From positions 17,610-81,609 of the forward strand of contig JADFYW010000006.1 in NCBI GenBank assembly GCA_015232855.1: a stretch of 64,000 nt of DNA, in the 5' to 3' direction. This stretch comes from Fibrobacteria bacterium (GTDB lineage Bacteria > Fibrobacterota > Fibrobacteria > UBA11236 > JADFYW01). Below, piece by piece: positions 9,110 through 18,397 of this stretch. A program made the position numbers and the translations under genes. How positions within the stretch are numbered: the first letter of the stretch is position 1; each line of letters starts with the position of its first letter. The notes beneath the pieces are model-generated. The model was given only the letters and a program-made list of their open reading frames with translations. It did not search any database and was not told the origin of the DNA.

Positions 9110-9976
9110 TTACCAAACTGAAGATTTACTGTTGAAAACACTCCTTATTCTCCGTCCCTTGATATCCAGGACGCCTTCCGCGTCAGATTTACCAGGTATC
9201 ACCATCCTGCCAAAATTAGATTCAAATACTAACCGGGTATGGCTTGTTTGATAATTGCCTGATTTAGCGCTATTAATTTGAATAGGAGTTGGAATGTCTC
9301 CATCAGTCACAAGCACATTGGAGAAGATTACTCCTACAGGGCCGGTATAATAGTTCCCTTCCCCTTTATAATTCACATCACCTAAAAATATGTGGGTCAT
9401 TTCAAGTTCGTCTGTATTGGATATTTCCGCTATCTTAATATCATTCCGCCAGGCAATGACCTTTCCACCGCCCCATTTTACAGTCCAACGGTAGGTGGTC
9501 TCTTTTCCACCCCATTCCAGCACATCGGAAAAGACGTTGACAATATTCGGTGTTCCCTGCCATCCAACTTGGGTTTTCACTTCACCGTGGTGATTGAGCC
9601 CATCATCATCTTCATTAAAAATCCCGTTGTACCTAACTTCAATAAATTTAGCTCCTGTGTAGCTCTTATTTTTGTCACCGGAAGAATTTGAGTAAATACC
9701 GAAGAAGTAAATTTTATCGGAAGAGCTCCCAGACAAGGAATCATAAAAACCACGCGTATTGAAAACAACAGCGCCTTCTGTATAGGCGCGGCCGAGATCG
9801 TATACAATCTGATCATGTCCTGTGGATTGCTGCCAGCCTTCGCCACTAATCCAGGTGCCTCCCGCTTGGGCTCCGAGTAAAGTTTGGCTGTCTGTCAGGG
9901 AATCATCAATTAAGATTTCGCAAAACCCTACTGATATGAAAATAAGATTCAATATAACTGTTGAGATTTTTTTCAT
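9110..9976 (-). CDS. Secreted protein, possible concanavalin-like domain, with an eroded C-terminal sorting-like tail
   Basis: Signal peptide; beta-rich 'GGTWISGEGWQQSTGHDQIVYDLGRAYTEGAVVFNTRGF'; C-terminal 'GVLDIKGRRIRSV' resembles FCB-group secretion tails. Confidence 0.55.
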   Translation of the reverse strand: MKKISTVILNLIFISVGFCEILIDDSLTDSQTLLGAQAGGTWISGEGWQQSTGHDQIVYDLGRAYTEGAVVFNTRGFYDSLSGSSSDKIYFFGIYSNSSGDKNKSYTGAKFIEVRYNGIFNEDDDGLNHHGEVKTQVGWQGTPNIVNVFSDVLEWGGKETTYRWTVKWGGGKVIAWRNDIKIAEISNTDELEMTHIFLGDVNYKGEGNYYTGPVGVIFSNVLVTDGDIPTPIQINSAKSGNYQTSHTRLVFESNFGRMVIPGKSDAEGVLDIKGRRIRSVFNSKSSVW

Positions 9977-10415
9977 TATTTTCCTTGTCCTATCTATTCG
10001 CTTTTTTCAAAACCTGAACACCCTCTATTCAATTTAGGGGGAAAAGTTGCTCGTGCAACAGTCCTATCGCTAATTTCCATGGTGTTGACGATAAGTTGAT
10101 TAGCCTTGGAGGTAATGATTGCCTAAATTGGTTTGCAAATATTTTGAGTTGTAAATATTGTGACAATTGAACCTATCAAGATGAAACCTTACTAATGATG
10201 GTATGAAGACTGAAGATTGATTGTACTTTCTATTGCTATTTTCGGTAGGCTGGGATATTTAGCCTGTTATTGACAACCAGTATCTTTCTGCTCGAACTCT
10301 AGATTTTACCTTAGAATTCGGTATTGTTCAGGATGTAGATTTTAAAGTCTGGATAGACCATGGAGCAGGTGAGTTCGGGGCCAAGGTGCCAACATACGAA
10401 AACCTGAAGCTCAAG

Positions 10416-10530
10416 GGCTTCACTAGAAATGTGCGCAAGATTATATTCACAAGCCTGGGACCAGTACTTTTCAAAATCATGGGGCCCCAAGCGCGGTGCA
10501 TGGAGAAGCGAATCTTTACCGGTATCTTGG
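10416..10530 (+). pseudogene. Remnant of the 3' part of a putA-like gene
   Basis: Base-by-base similarity to putA positions ~4525-4640 (shared blocks 'tcactagaaatg', 'cacaagcctgggac', 'cttttcaaaatcatggg', 'catggagaagcgaat', 'tttaccggtat'); encodes LYSQAWDQYFSKSWGP vs PutA LYAQAWDKHFSKSWDP, then a +1 frameshift, then AVHGEANLYRY vs AVHGEANFYRY. Confidence 0.9.
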
Positions 10531-10671
10531 TTATTGGTTGAGACTTTGCTTGCAAGACCATGGCCCTCCCCTTATCGGGTATTTTATGGGGCCCTTTTTC
10601 CTGACTGCTCAGTACCTCAGCCGTTGAGCAGAAGCACCGGAGGGTGATTTAACAGGTTCGTCTGGTCACAA

Positions 10672-11655
10672 CTAATCCAAGACGCATCGTACACTATACC
10701 CATTCCATTTGTTTGCAGAGGAACGGCTTACTTTATCCCATCCAAGAATCAGTTCTCTTGTCCAACTTCGTGAAGCTTCTTCTGTAGATGTCCAAAATTG
10801 AGCAGATTCATTTTTAGTCAAAAAATGAGCATCTCCTGGATCACCAAGCTGATTATATCTAACACCCGCAGGGAGTGTAGAAAAACTATAATCATCGGTA
10901 CCTCCCATTGTATTTGTTTTTAACTTTTTACCAGCAATATCAAGCCCACCAACATAGTTGGCAAGTACAGTCCATTCAGCATCACTAGGCAAATGCCATT
11001 CATCCGGACACGCTCCCTGTACATTGCTAGGATTTGCAGAACTTGAAGAAGCTCCATCCATAGCCGCATCCCAGTTATACAAAACACCGTAATTCTGATA
11101 ATTGCTTGTAATTTTCGCATTCAAAACTTGTACCGATTCCGTAGCACCTATAGGCACATAATCATAGACATAATAATATTTTCCACTGGACATTTCAGTA
11201 CCATCAGAGACAGCATCAACTTGAGGTAAATACGCTAAATTTTCTGCCATCCAAGTCTGTGTTCCAATGGTAACAACTTTATATTCTTTGCCATCTCTAC
11301 TGTCTATGAAAATTTTTGGCTCTGACTTTGACAAAATATGAAGAAAATCAATTGTGCAACCATTATCATTTCCATACAACCTTATTTGTGATTTAGAGGA
11401 TTGAGCAGACAATAATATCTGCATGACCGATTTTGAATTGTCGGCTCGATCTTCTGCTGTTTGGCCTTTTCCCTGCCAAGTCAACCAACTTCCTTCCGGG
11501 CATGCATCAGACATGTTCCAATCAACTTGAAAAGTGACTTTTGCCGGCATATATGTTGGTTCGATCACAGTTATAAATGCTACTTTCTCTCCCCAATCAT
11601 ACGCTTGAACCGTAGCAAACATAATGAATAAAACACCCATAAAAACTATTTTCAT
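10672..11655 (-). CDS. Secreted protein with FISUMP-like domain (Fibrobacter succinogenes major paralogous domain)
   Basis: 327 aa; signal peptide; 'DSRDGKEYKVVTIGTQTWMAENLAYLP...YGVLYNWDAAMDG...CPDEWHLPSDAEWTVLANYVGG...AGKKLKT...FSTLPAGVR...FWTSTEEAS...GYSVRCVLD'. Confidence 0.92.
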   Translation of the reverse strand: MKIVFMGVLFIMFATVQAYDWGEKVAFITVIEPTYMPAKVTFQVDWNMSDACPEGSWLTWQGKGQTAEDRADNSKSVMQILLSAQSSKSQIRLYGNDNGCTIDFLHILSKSEPKIFIDSRDGKEYKVVTIGTQTWMAENLAYLPQVDAVSDGTEMSSGKYYYVYDYVPIGATESVQVLNAKITSNYQNYGVLYNWDAAMDGASSSSANPSNVQGACPDEWHLPSDAEWTVLANYVGGLDIAGKKLKTNTMGGTDDYSFSTLPAGVRYNQLGDPGDAHFLTKNESAQFWTSTEEASRSWTRELILGWDKVSRSSANKWNGYSVRCVLD

Positions 11656-12040
11656 TTTTATCTCCGTTTGGTTATAACTTTATTGATTTTTTATTGACAA
11701 CTCCATGCCTACAACGACATGTACAGCGAATTACTAATTTTAACAAGCATATCACATATCATATACCTTTCATGTTACCTATATTAATTTTAACATAATT
11801 CAATTTTTTTATTTTGTCTGTGCCTTTTTTATAGAACACTAGAGTTTGATTTTTCTTTTTCTTCTATCGCAAGACGCCTAAATCCGCCTTGGGAAAGGGG
11901 GCGTTTATAAGCTTCACTACAATAATAATGTAATAACTGGGGCTGTGATTAAATAATGAAAGTATATCTAACAACTCGTTCGAGCAGAATTGCCGCCCAG
12001 GACAAGAACTTATGGGTAACAATCAGGGTGTTCGAAGATA

Positions 12041-12108
12041 TCACTTCACAACCACTCTAACACCCTCACTGTGGCTTGCGAATTCAGGAGCATACATACA
12101 TTGGATAG
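12041..12108 (-). pseudogene. Remnant of the extreme 3' end of an alpha-2-macroglobulin-like gene
   Basis: Closely matches 24183-24250 (3' end of the intact A2M gene); minus-strand translation IQCMYAPEFASHSEGVRVVVK-stop vs intact IQCMYAPEFASHSEGVRVLVK-stop. Confidence 0.9.
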
Positions 12109-12126
12109 CCAAGACCTTCGTTAAGC

Positions 12127-14193
12127 CTATATATTAATCGAAAGTGTTATACTGGCTCCCCGAAATTTGATTTTTAGAAAATATAGACCTGCTTTCAACC
12201 TCGTCTGCATCTCCTTCGAGAGAAAGAGATTAACTTCGTTTGAAGAAACCATTGCCAGATTGGTTAATGAAACCCGTATTATTCTTCCCTTTAAATCAAT
12301 AATCTCCACTTTTTCGGGTACTAAATTCTGAGCATTCGGAATTACAATTTTAAGTTTTCCATTTCGATAAGAAGCCTTTATTCCCATCAGATTGTGTTTG
12401 GTTATTTTTTCGGTTCGTAATATTGATAGTTCATCGGTTGGGTCAGTTATATATATGACCTCATCAGGAACCGAAGAATAATCAGCCTGGTAGCTGGTAA
12501 ACATGGATTTAACTTCACTCTCTAGGCTGAGCTTTATTATTTTATCCCGATCTTCACGCTGAGAAATATTCAGGTCAGATTGAATCTCCAAATTTTTCAA
12601 AGATTCCATATACCAAAACTGTTGTAACCATTCTGCATTTGTTCCCGTAAGTTCAACTGTTTGAAGTTCCACATTATTGTCACCGGCCTGAAGCGAAGGA
12701 TACGTAAAATTGTGAAAAAAGGTTGTGTCTCCCGGTATATATTTACCTACGGTGTAATAATGAGTTCCATTATATATCTGAGGATTATTTCTTTTTGGAA
12801 AATTAGTTGTTGTAGAGTCAGAGGTCAGAGGGTGAGAAGCATCCATGATCCAGTGGCTTTTCAAGCTCTTTGTCAGCAACAAGAGTTTATCACTTACCGA
12901 TTCATTAGTATTAACAAAAGTGGCAAACCCCATATTACTATGGGAAATATATTCCATTCGTTTATGGTTCACCGCATCCCCAAGTCCCACCATAAACACG
13001 GGATGTTCATTCGGATTACCAATTTCACCACTCCACCATTGTGAAAATCCATCTGTCATAACAATAATTCTGCTGTCTGCCTCTTTTAGGAAGGATTGAT
13101 TTAAAACATCATTCAAAACCGGTAAAATCTGGGTTTGCCCGGTCAATTGGTTGGATTCAATGGCACTAAGAGCACCAATAATTTCTTTTATTTTTGAGCT
13201 ACTGGCCTGCGCATCTTTGGCAATCCATTCCACATTTCTGTTAAAGAGCGCGATACTCAATTTATCATCCTGGTTTAACTGCATCAAAAAGGTTTTTAAT
13301 GCCTCAACACTTTGTTCAAACTTGAAACCCTTCATACTGGTTGACGCGTCCAATAACAAAACCCAATGCCGATTGGCAGACGTTAATTTACTTTCGGTAT
13401 TACCAGGAAACAGATTAGAAATGTAATAACCTTCTTTTCCATTCATTTTACTGTAAAGTACGAAATTTGTCGATTGTTCCGGTTTAATCCGATAACTAAA
13501 CGTAAAATCAGAAGATGGAATATATTTTGATTTTTCCACAAAGAATTCAGAACTATTGATATTATCACTTTTGCTGGTTTTAACTTCTGTCATGGTGCCA
13601 AATTCAAATTGAGCATTCGTTTGAGCGGGATGCATGACTTTGATATGAAAGCTAAGATAATTCAGTGAAGAAGGCTGAAAATTGCCACCGTAGAGTGGAT
13701 ACCTATAATATACCTTGTTACTTAGGAAGTCCAGTGATTGGGTGTACCGGAAGACAATTTTCTGTACCCCCCCGGCCGGAATGTTTTTAACGGTAAAACT
13801 TACTTTGTTTTTTCCCAAGTACTGGTTAAGCTCAGCTACAAACCCTCCTTCACCGGTACCTGGAACATTACTTTGGGGAATTGGTTGTAAAATAGCCTTA
13901 TAAATAGAATCTTGATACGAATAGAGCATTTGAGTACCATAGGCACCGTCGGGTAGGGGAAAAGAATAGGTAGCATTGGTAGTTTCATTACCATCATTGA
14001 TAAATTCCTGATAAACAGTTGTTTGAGCTGCTGTGCCGTACACATCTACTTTTATTTTACTTACAGTGTGCCGCAGCAATTCAAAGGGATACCCTAAGTC
14101 TGTTGAACGGAGGAGACCATCAGCCAGAAGAGTTTTTGTCGAAAAAACAATTACTGAAATTAATATTAATAAAATAGTTTTTGTGCTTATCAT
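12127..14193 (-). CDS. VIT domain + von Willebrand factor A domain secreted protein with C-terminal sorting-like domain
   Basis: 688 aa; VIT-like N-terminus ('HTVSKIKVDVYGTAAQTTVYQEFINDGNETTNATYSFPLPDGA'), vWA MIDAS-like 'LLLDASTSMKG', C-terminal 'EIIDLKGRIIRVSL...LKAGLYFLKIKFRGASITLSINI'. Confidence 0.85.
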   Translation of the reverse strand: MISTKTILLILISVIVFSTKTLLADGLLRSTDLGYPFELLRHTVSKIKVDVYGTAAQTTVYQEFINDGNETTNATYSFPLPDGAYGTQMLYSYQDSIYKAILQPIPQSNVPGTGEGGFVAELNQYLGKNKVSFTVKNIPAGGVQKIVFRYTQSLDFLSNKVYYRYPLYGGNFQPSSLNYLSFHIKVMHPAQTNAQFEFGTMTEVKTSKSDNINSSEFFVEKSKYIPSSDFTFSYRIKPEQSTNFVLYSKMNGKEGYYISNLFPGNTESKLTSANRHWVLLLDASTSMKGFKFEQSVEALKTFLMQLNQDDKLSIALFNRNVEWIAKDAQASSSKIKEIIGALSAIESNQLTGQTQILPVLNDVLNQSFLKEADSRIIVMTDGFSQWWSGEIGNPNEHPVFMVGLGDAVNHKRMEYISHSNMGFATFVNTNESVSDKLLLLTKSLKSHWIMDASHPLTSDSTTTNFPKRNNPQIYNGTHYYTVGKYIPGDTTFFHNFTYPSLQAGDNNVELQTVELTGTNAEWLQQFWYMESLKNLEIQSDLNISQREDRDKIIKLSLESEVKSMFTSYQADYSSVPDEVIYITDPTDELSILRTEKITKHNLMGIKASYRNGKLKIVIPNAQNLVPEKVEIIDLKGRIIRVSLTNLAMVSSNEVNLFLSKEMQTRLKAGLYFLKIKFRGASITLSINI

Positions 14194-14200
14194 AATTTAC

Positions 14201-16510
14201 CTACCGTCCAAAACGTGAAATGAAACTTTGATTAATATTTCGGCCTTGCTTGTCTACCCCAAAAAGCTGCACCACTACCGGCGTGTCGCTGTATTGTTGC
14301 AGAATCCCCTGTACATTAATTGATTCATGGCTAAGTCGTTTTGTTACTAATCTCCTACCTTGCAAGTTAGTGATGGAAAACATTCCCTTAACCATGTCAA
14401 TGGTTGCAAGAGTATTGGTACAATTATTGGCTTGGCATGGTGTATTCTCATCATGCATATCAGCACTTCGTTTGGCCCATGGGACATTGGTATTAACATC
14501 AATATCCAAGGTTCCCCCAATATCTGCTTTGTGCAATGCGAGGGTTAATGTTCGAACCCCGGAAAGACTGCTATTTGGTACACTCAACAGCATATTGGTA
14601 CTGAAATCCAGGTTGGCAATATCAAGTAAAATATCCTGAAAGTTACCGTTTATATCATAAAAACTGCCACCGGTGGTTGAGTAAATAGGTAAATATTCGG
14701 TTTGTTGCCAAGTGGGTGACCCTATACAGTGAACGGTAATATCTTTTGATAAAAGTGTATTAACAACCTCTGTTGTCGTCCTTGAAGTGATGTTATCTGC
14801 TTCATGGTAATTATAATCAGTAATCCAGATAAATATTTTTTGGCTGCCTTTCCGAAAATCAAGCAGTGCACCTTCCATTAGGGCATCCAGAGAATTTTCC
14901 GGACCATCACCTCCGCCACTTGCCTGTTGTTGACCGACATAGCTTTTGAAAAGTTCAATATCCTGAGTTAACGGATAAATATTTCCAATAACATCATAAA
15001 AAGTGACCATACCCAACTGATAATCAATCCCTTGTAAAGATAACGCATCGCCAAATTGAATAATATTATCTCGTACTGCGGCAATTTCCCCTCCCATACT
15101 ACCAGTGACATCCAATATAAACACCACATCGACCATTGATGCCCCAGAAAGGGTATCCTTTGAAATTTCAAATCCGGAAAAAGGAACATCGTCCAGTTGA
15201 ATAAAAATATTGTCTTTGGAAATATTAAACAAATAGCGGTTGCGCTCTTCATCAAGGGCATTGAAACTAAACTGGGTTAAACTGTTCCCTTCTTTTACAA
15301 CTGAATCAAGGGTTATATTTATCCCATCGAAACTTTTTGGTAGAGCGGGAACATACATTTGACCATTTACATACCCTTGAGTAGTTCCACTGGATAAAAC
15401 CTGTACTTCATAAGTATCCACCCGGCTTTGAGTATAATTCTCTTTGAGTGTTATAGGTACATTCAAATAGGCGGTTTTACCTGCAGGTATAGCAGATACT
15501 TTAGCATTCAAATCTACATTGGGCATGATTGGCCAGTTATAAACTAAATCAACATCCTTTTGTGAAGAGGATCGGTTTGTAAATTGTAACTGAGCTGTGG
15601 GGGCTATTGGCAACATCTCCCCTTCACCAAGCTCTGTCCATTTTGGTATGTGCCATCGGGTAAAAATGCTTTTACCATAGTCGCCGGTGTTCAGTTTTAT
15701 CTTTAAGGAGTGTGTTATACTGTCTCCAGGTGCTAAATCAATTTCTGAAAAATTCACCTTAAATGACAGATCATAAATGGGAAAGCTTGCTACAGTATTA
15801 TCATCGATATCCAGCCAGTTATTCCAGAAAGTATTTTTATAGTGAGAAGATACAACTGTCCACTGAGTGTTTAGCCCCGTTAAGCCCTTTTTGTGTTCCG
15901 TAATAAGAAAGGTTTTTTTATCAGAAGTATGAGGTGTTAAAATCAAGTTATTTTCTATGCGGGCATACCCATCACCTCCTGAATGACATAAGGCAGGGTC
16001 CACCACAATCTGTATACCAGCGCTATGCTTTTTATCATCAGTATTTCTAAGAGTAATATCCAGCGTTATTATTGAAGAGTCCGTTGAATTGAATAAAACG
16101 ATTACATCCAATTCTATCCCGTTATCCAGGGCATAGCTTTGTAACATCCTTTTGGATTCAAGTATTTCTTTTAGTAACTCAAAATCTTCAAAGCTTGATA
16201 ACTTACCCCAGTTTCCATCAATACCGGCTTTAACATAGGACGTCTTTGCATAAGGATGCCCAAAGGTAATGGAACAATTATTATCTAATTTTTCATCCTT
16301 GAATCCCTCTTTAGTCCCTATGGTAAAATATCCTCCAGAAACAAGCGTTGCACTTAACATCGAATTAGAAAGCACGGTAGTTTTCGGCCAATAAACAGCT
16401 TTACCAGACTTGCTGAGAACCTTATGGAGATCTAGCCCCTGTTTATAACCACTAAACCCAACTGAGGCAGAAAGTAAGAAGATGACTATAAATTTAGGTA
16501 CTGACAACAT
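14201..16510 (-). CDS. Secreted von Willebrand factor A domain protein
   Basis: 769 aa; signal peptide; vWA MIDAS 'VVFILDVTGSMGGEIAAVRDNI' and 'FIWITDYNYHEADN'; C-terminal 'MFSITNLQGRRLVTKRL'; 7 bp upstream of the VIT/vWA gene, same strand. Confidence 0.82.
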   Translation of the reverse strand: MLSVPKFIVIFLLSASVGFSGYKQGLDLHKVLSKSGKAVYWPKTTVLSNSMLSATLVSGGYFTIGTKEGFKDEKLDNNCSITFGHPYAKTSYVKAGIDGNWGKLSSFEDFELLKEILESKRMLQSYALDNGIELDVIVLFNSTDSSIITLDITLRNTDDKKHSAGIQIVVDPALCHSGGDGYARIENNLILTPHTSDKKTFLITEHKKGLTGLNTQWTVVSSHYKNTFWNNWLDIDDNTVASFPIYDLSFKVNFSEIDLAPGDSITHSLKIKLNTGDYGKSIFTRWHIPKWTELGEGEMLPIAPTAQLQFTNRSSSQKDVDLVYNWPIMPNVDLNAKVSAIPAGKTAYLNVPITLKENYTQSRVDTYEVQVLSSGTTQGYVNGQMYVPALPKSFDGINITLDSVVKEGNSLTQFSFNALDEERNRYLFNISKDNIFIQLDDVPFSGFEISKDTLSGASMVDVVFILDVTGSMGGEIAAVRDNIIQFGDALSLQGIDYQLGMVTFYDVIGNIYPLTQDIELFKSYVGQQQASGGGDGPENSLDALMEGALLDFRKGSQKIFIWITDYNYHEADNITSRTTTEVVNTLLSKDITVHCIGSPTWQQTEYLPIYSTTGGSFYDINGNFQDILLDIANLDFSTNMLLSVPNSSLSGVRTLTLALHKADIGGTLDIDVNTNVPWAKRSADMHDENTPCQANNCTNTLATIDMVKGMFSITNLQGRRLVTKRLSHESINVQGILQQYSDTPVVVQLFGVDKQGRNINQSFISRFGR

Positions 16511-16822
16511 ACACCTCCGGATTAATGGTTCTGAATCTTAGTGTAACGCAATAAACGGGCCAGTTTTCTGAGCGGAATTAGCGGTTTTTCAAGGGGCACC
16601 ATCTCATAGATGAGATTGAGGCAATCAAAATTAAGACTTAAACGTTAGAAATCGGAAAAGGGTATACCTATTAAGGTTGTATTTGAAATAAATAAGGAGA
16701 AAGCTTCCCCAGGTTTAATGAAAGTATATAGTTGTAAAAAAACAATCACTGCAAAAACCGCAATTATTAGCTAAATTTATTGGAAAACAGGCAACCAAGT
16801 TGGATTTTACTTACTATAAATT

Positions 16823-18388
16823 ATGACAGAAAAACAAGCACTTCACACCGAACTCTGGAACATCGCCAACACCCTGCGGGGTAAAATGGGGGCAGACGAT
16901 TTCAGGGACTATATCCTGGGTTTTATCTTTTACAAATACCTCAGCGAAAAGATGTACCACTACGCAAACACCGTGCTTGCCCCGGACAAACTTCAATACG
17001 AAGATATCAAAGAAAAATCCAAAGACGGTAAAATGTATTTGGAAGCCATTAAAGAAGAGGCTATTGCTAATCTGGGATATTTTTTAAAGCCCTCCGAGTT
17101 ATTTGGTGAAATGGCCCGGCGTGGTAATGCTGAGGGTAAAAACAACTTTATCTTAGGCGACCTCACCAAGGTCCTCAACAGCATTGACCAAAGCACGATG
17201 GGCACAGATAGTGAAGATGATTTCGCCAACCTCTTCGAAGACATAGACCTTGCCAGCAGTAAACTCGGTAAATCGGAAAACGCCAAAAACGAACTCATTG
17301 TAAAAGTGCTTACCCATCTCGACAAAATCGATTTTAAACTGGACGACTCCAAAGTCGATGTATTGGGAGATGCCTACGAATATCTAATAGGGCAGTTTGC
17401 CAGTGGCGCGGGTAAAAAGGCCGGTGAGTTTTACACTCCTCAGCAAGTAAGTACCATTCTGGCTAAAATTGTCACCACCGGTAAAACACGGTTAAAAAAT
17501 GTGTATGACCCCACCTGCGGTTCAGGCTCTCTGCTTTTACGGGTATCTAAAGAGGTAAAAAAGGTCGGTGAATTTTACGGACAAGAAAGTAACCCCACCA
17601 CCTATAACTTATGCCGCATGAATATGATTATGCACAATGTGCATTTTACCCAGTTCGACATTCGTAACGACGATACCTTAGAACACCCTCAACACAGCGA
17701 CTATAAATTCGATGCTATTGTAGCCAATCCCCCTTTTTCTGCCAAGTGGAGCGCTAACCCATTGTTTATGAGTGACGACCGTTTTGCCCCCTATGGAAAA
17801 CTGGCCCCCGGCACCAAAGCTGATTTTGCCTTTGTGCAACATATGATACATCAACTCCACGAAAAAGGCACCATGGCATGTATATTACCCCATGGAGTAT
17901 TGTTTCGGGGAGCGGCTGAGGGGCATATTCGGAAGTATTTGATTGAAGAAAAAAACTATTTAGATGCGGTAATTGGTCTCCCTGCCAATATCTTTTTTGG
18001 TACGGGTATTCCTACCTGTATTTTAGTGTTAAAGAAAAAACGGAAAGATGCCGAAAATATTCTTTTTATTGACGCCAGCGGCGAGGGCCATTTTGAAAAG
18101 GTCAAAACCCAGAATGTATTAAGGCCTGAAGATATTGATAAGATTGTAAATACTTTTCGGGAAAGGAAGACGGAAGATAAATACAGTTATGTAGCTCCTT
18201 TGAGTGAGATTACTGAGAATGATTATAATCTGAATATTCCCAGGTATGTGGATACCTTTGAAGAAGAGGAACCAGTTGATTTACAAGCTACATCACAGGA
18301 TTTAAAAGATCTGGAAAAAGAAATGAAGGCCACGGATAAAGAAATCGCCGGATATTGCAAAGAACTTGGAATCGAAGCACCGTTTTAG
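16823..18388 (+). CDS. hsdM: Type I restriction-modification system methyltransferase subunit
   Basis: HsdM N-terminal region ('FRDYILGFIFYKYLSEKM'), SAM-binding 'YDPTCGSGSLLL', catalytic 'ANPPFS'. Confidence 0.96.
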   Translation: MTEKQALHTELWNIANTLRGKMGADDFRDYILGFIFYKYLSEKMYHYANTVLAPDKLQYEDIKEKSKDGKMYLEAIKEEAIANLGYFLKPSELFGEMARRGNAEGKNNFILGDLTKVLNSIDQSTMGTDSEDDFANLFEDIDLASSKLGKSENAKNELIVKVLTHLDKIDFKLDDSKVDVLGDAYEYLIGQFASGAGKKAGEFYTPQQVSTILAKIVTTGKTRLKNVYDPTCGSGSLLLRVSKEVKKVGEFYGQESNPTTYNLCRMNMIMHNVHFTQFDIRNDDTLEHPQHSDYKFDAIVANPPFSAKWSANPLFMSDDRFAPYGKLAPGTKADFAFVQHMIHQLHEKGTMACILPHGVLFRGAAEGHIRKYLIEEKNYLDAVIGLPANIFFGTGIPTCILVLKKKRKDAENILFIDASGEGHFEKVKTQNVLRPEDIDKIVNTFRERKTEDKYSYVAPLSEITENDYNLNIPRYVDTFEEEEPVDLQATSQDLKDLEKEMKATDKEIAGYCKELGIEAPF

Positions 18389-18397
18389 GGGAATGTA

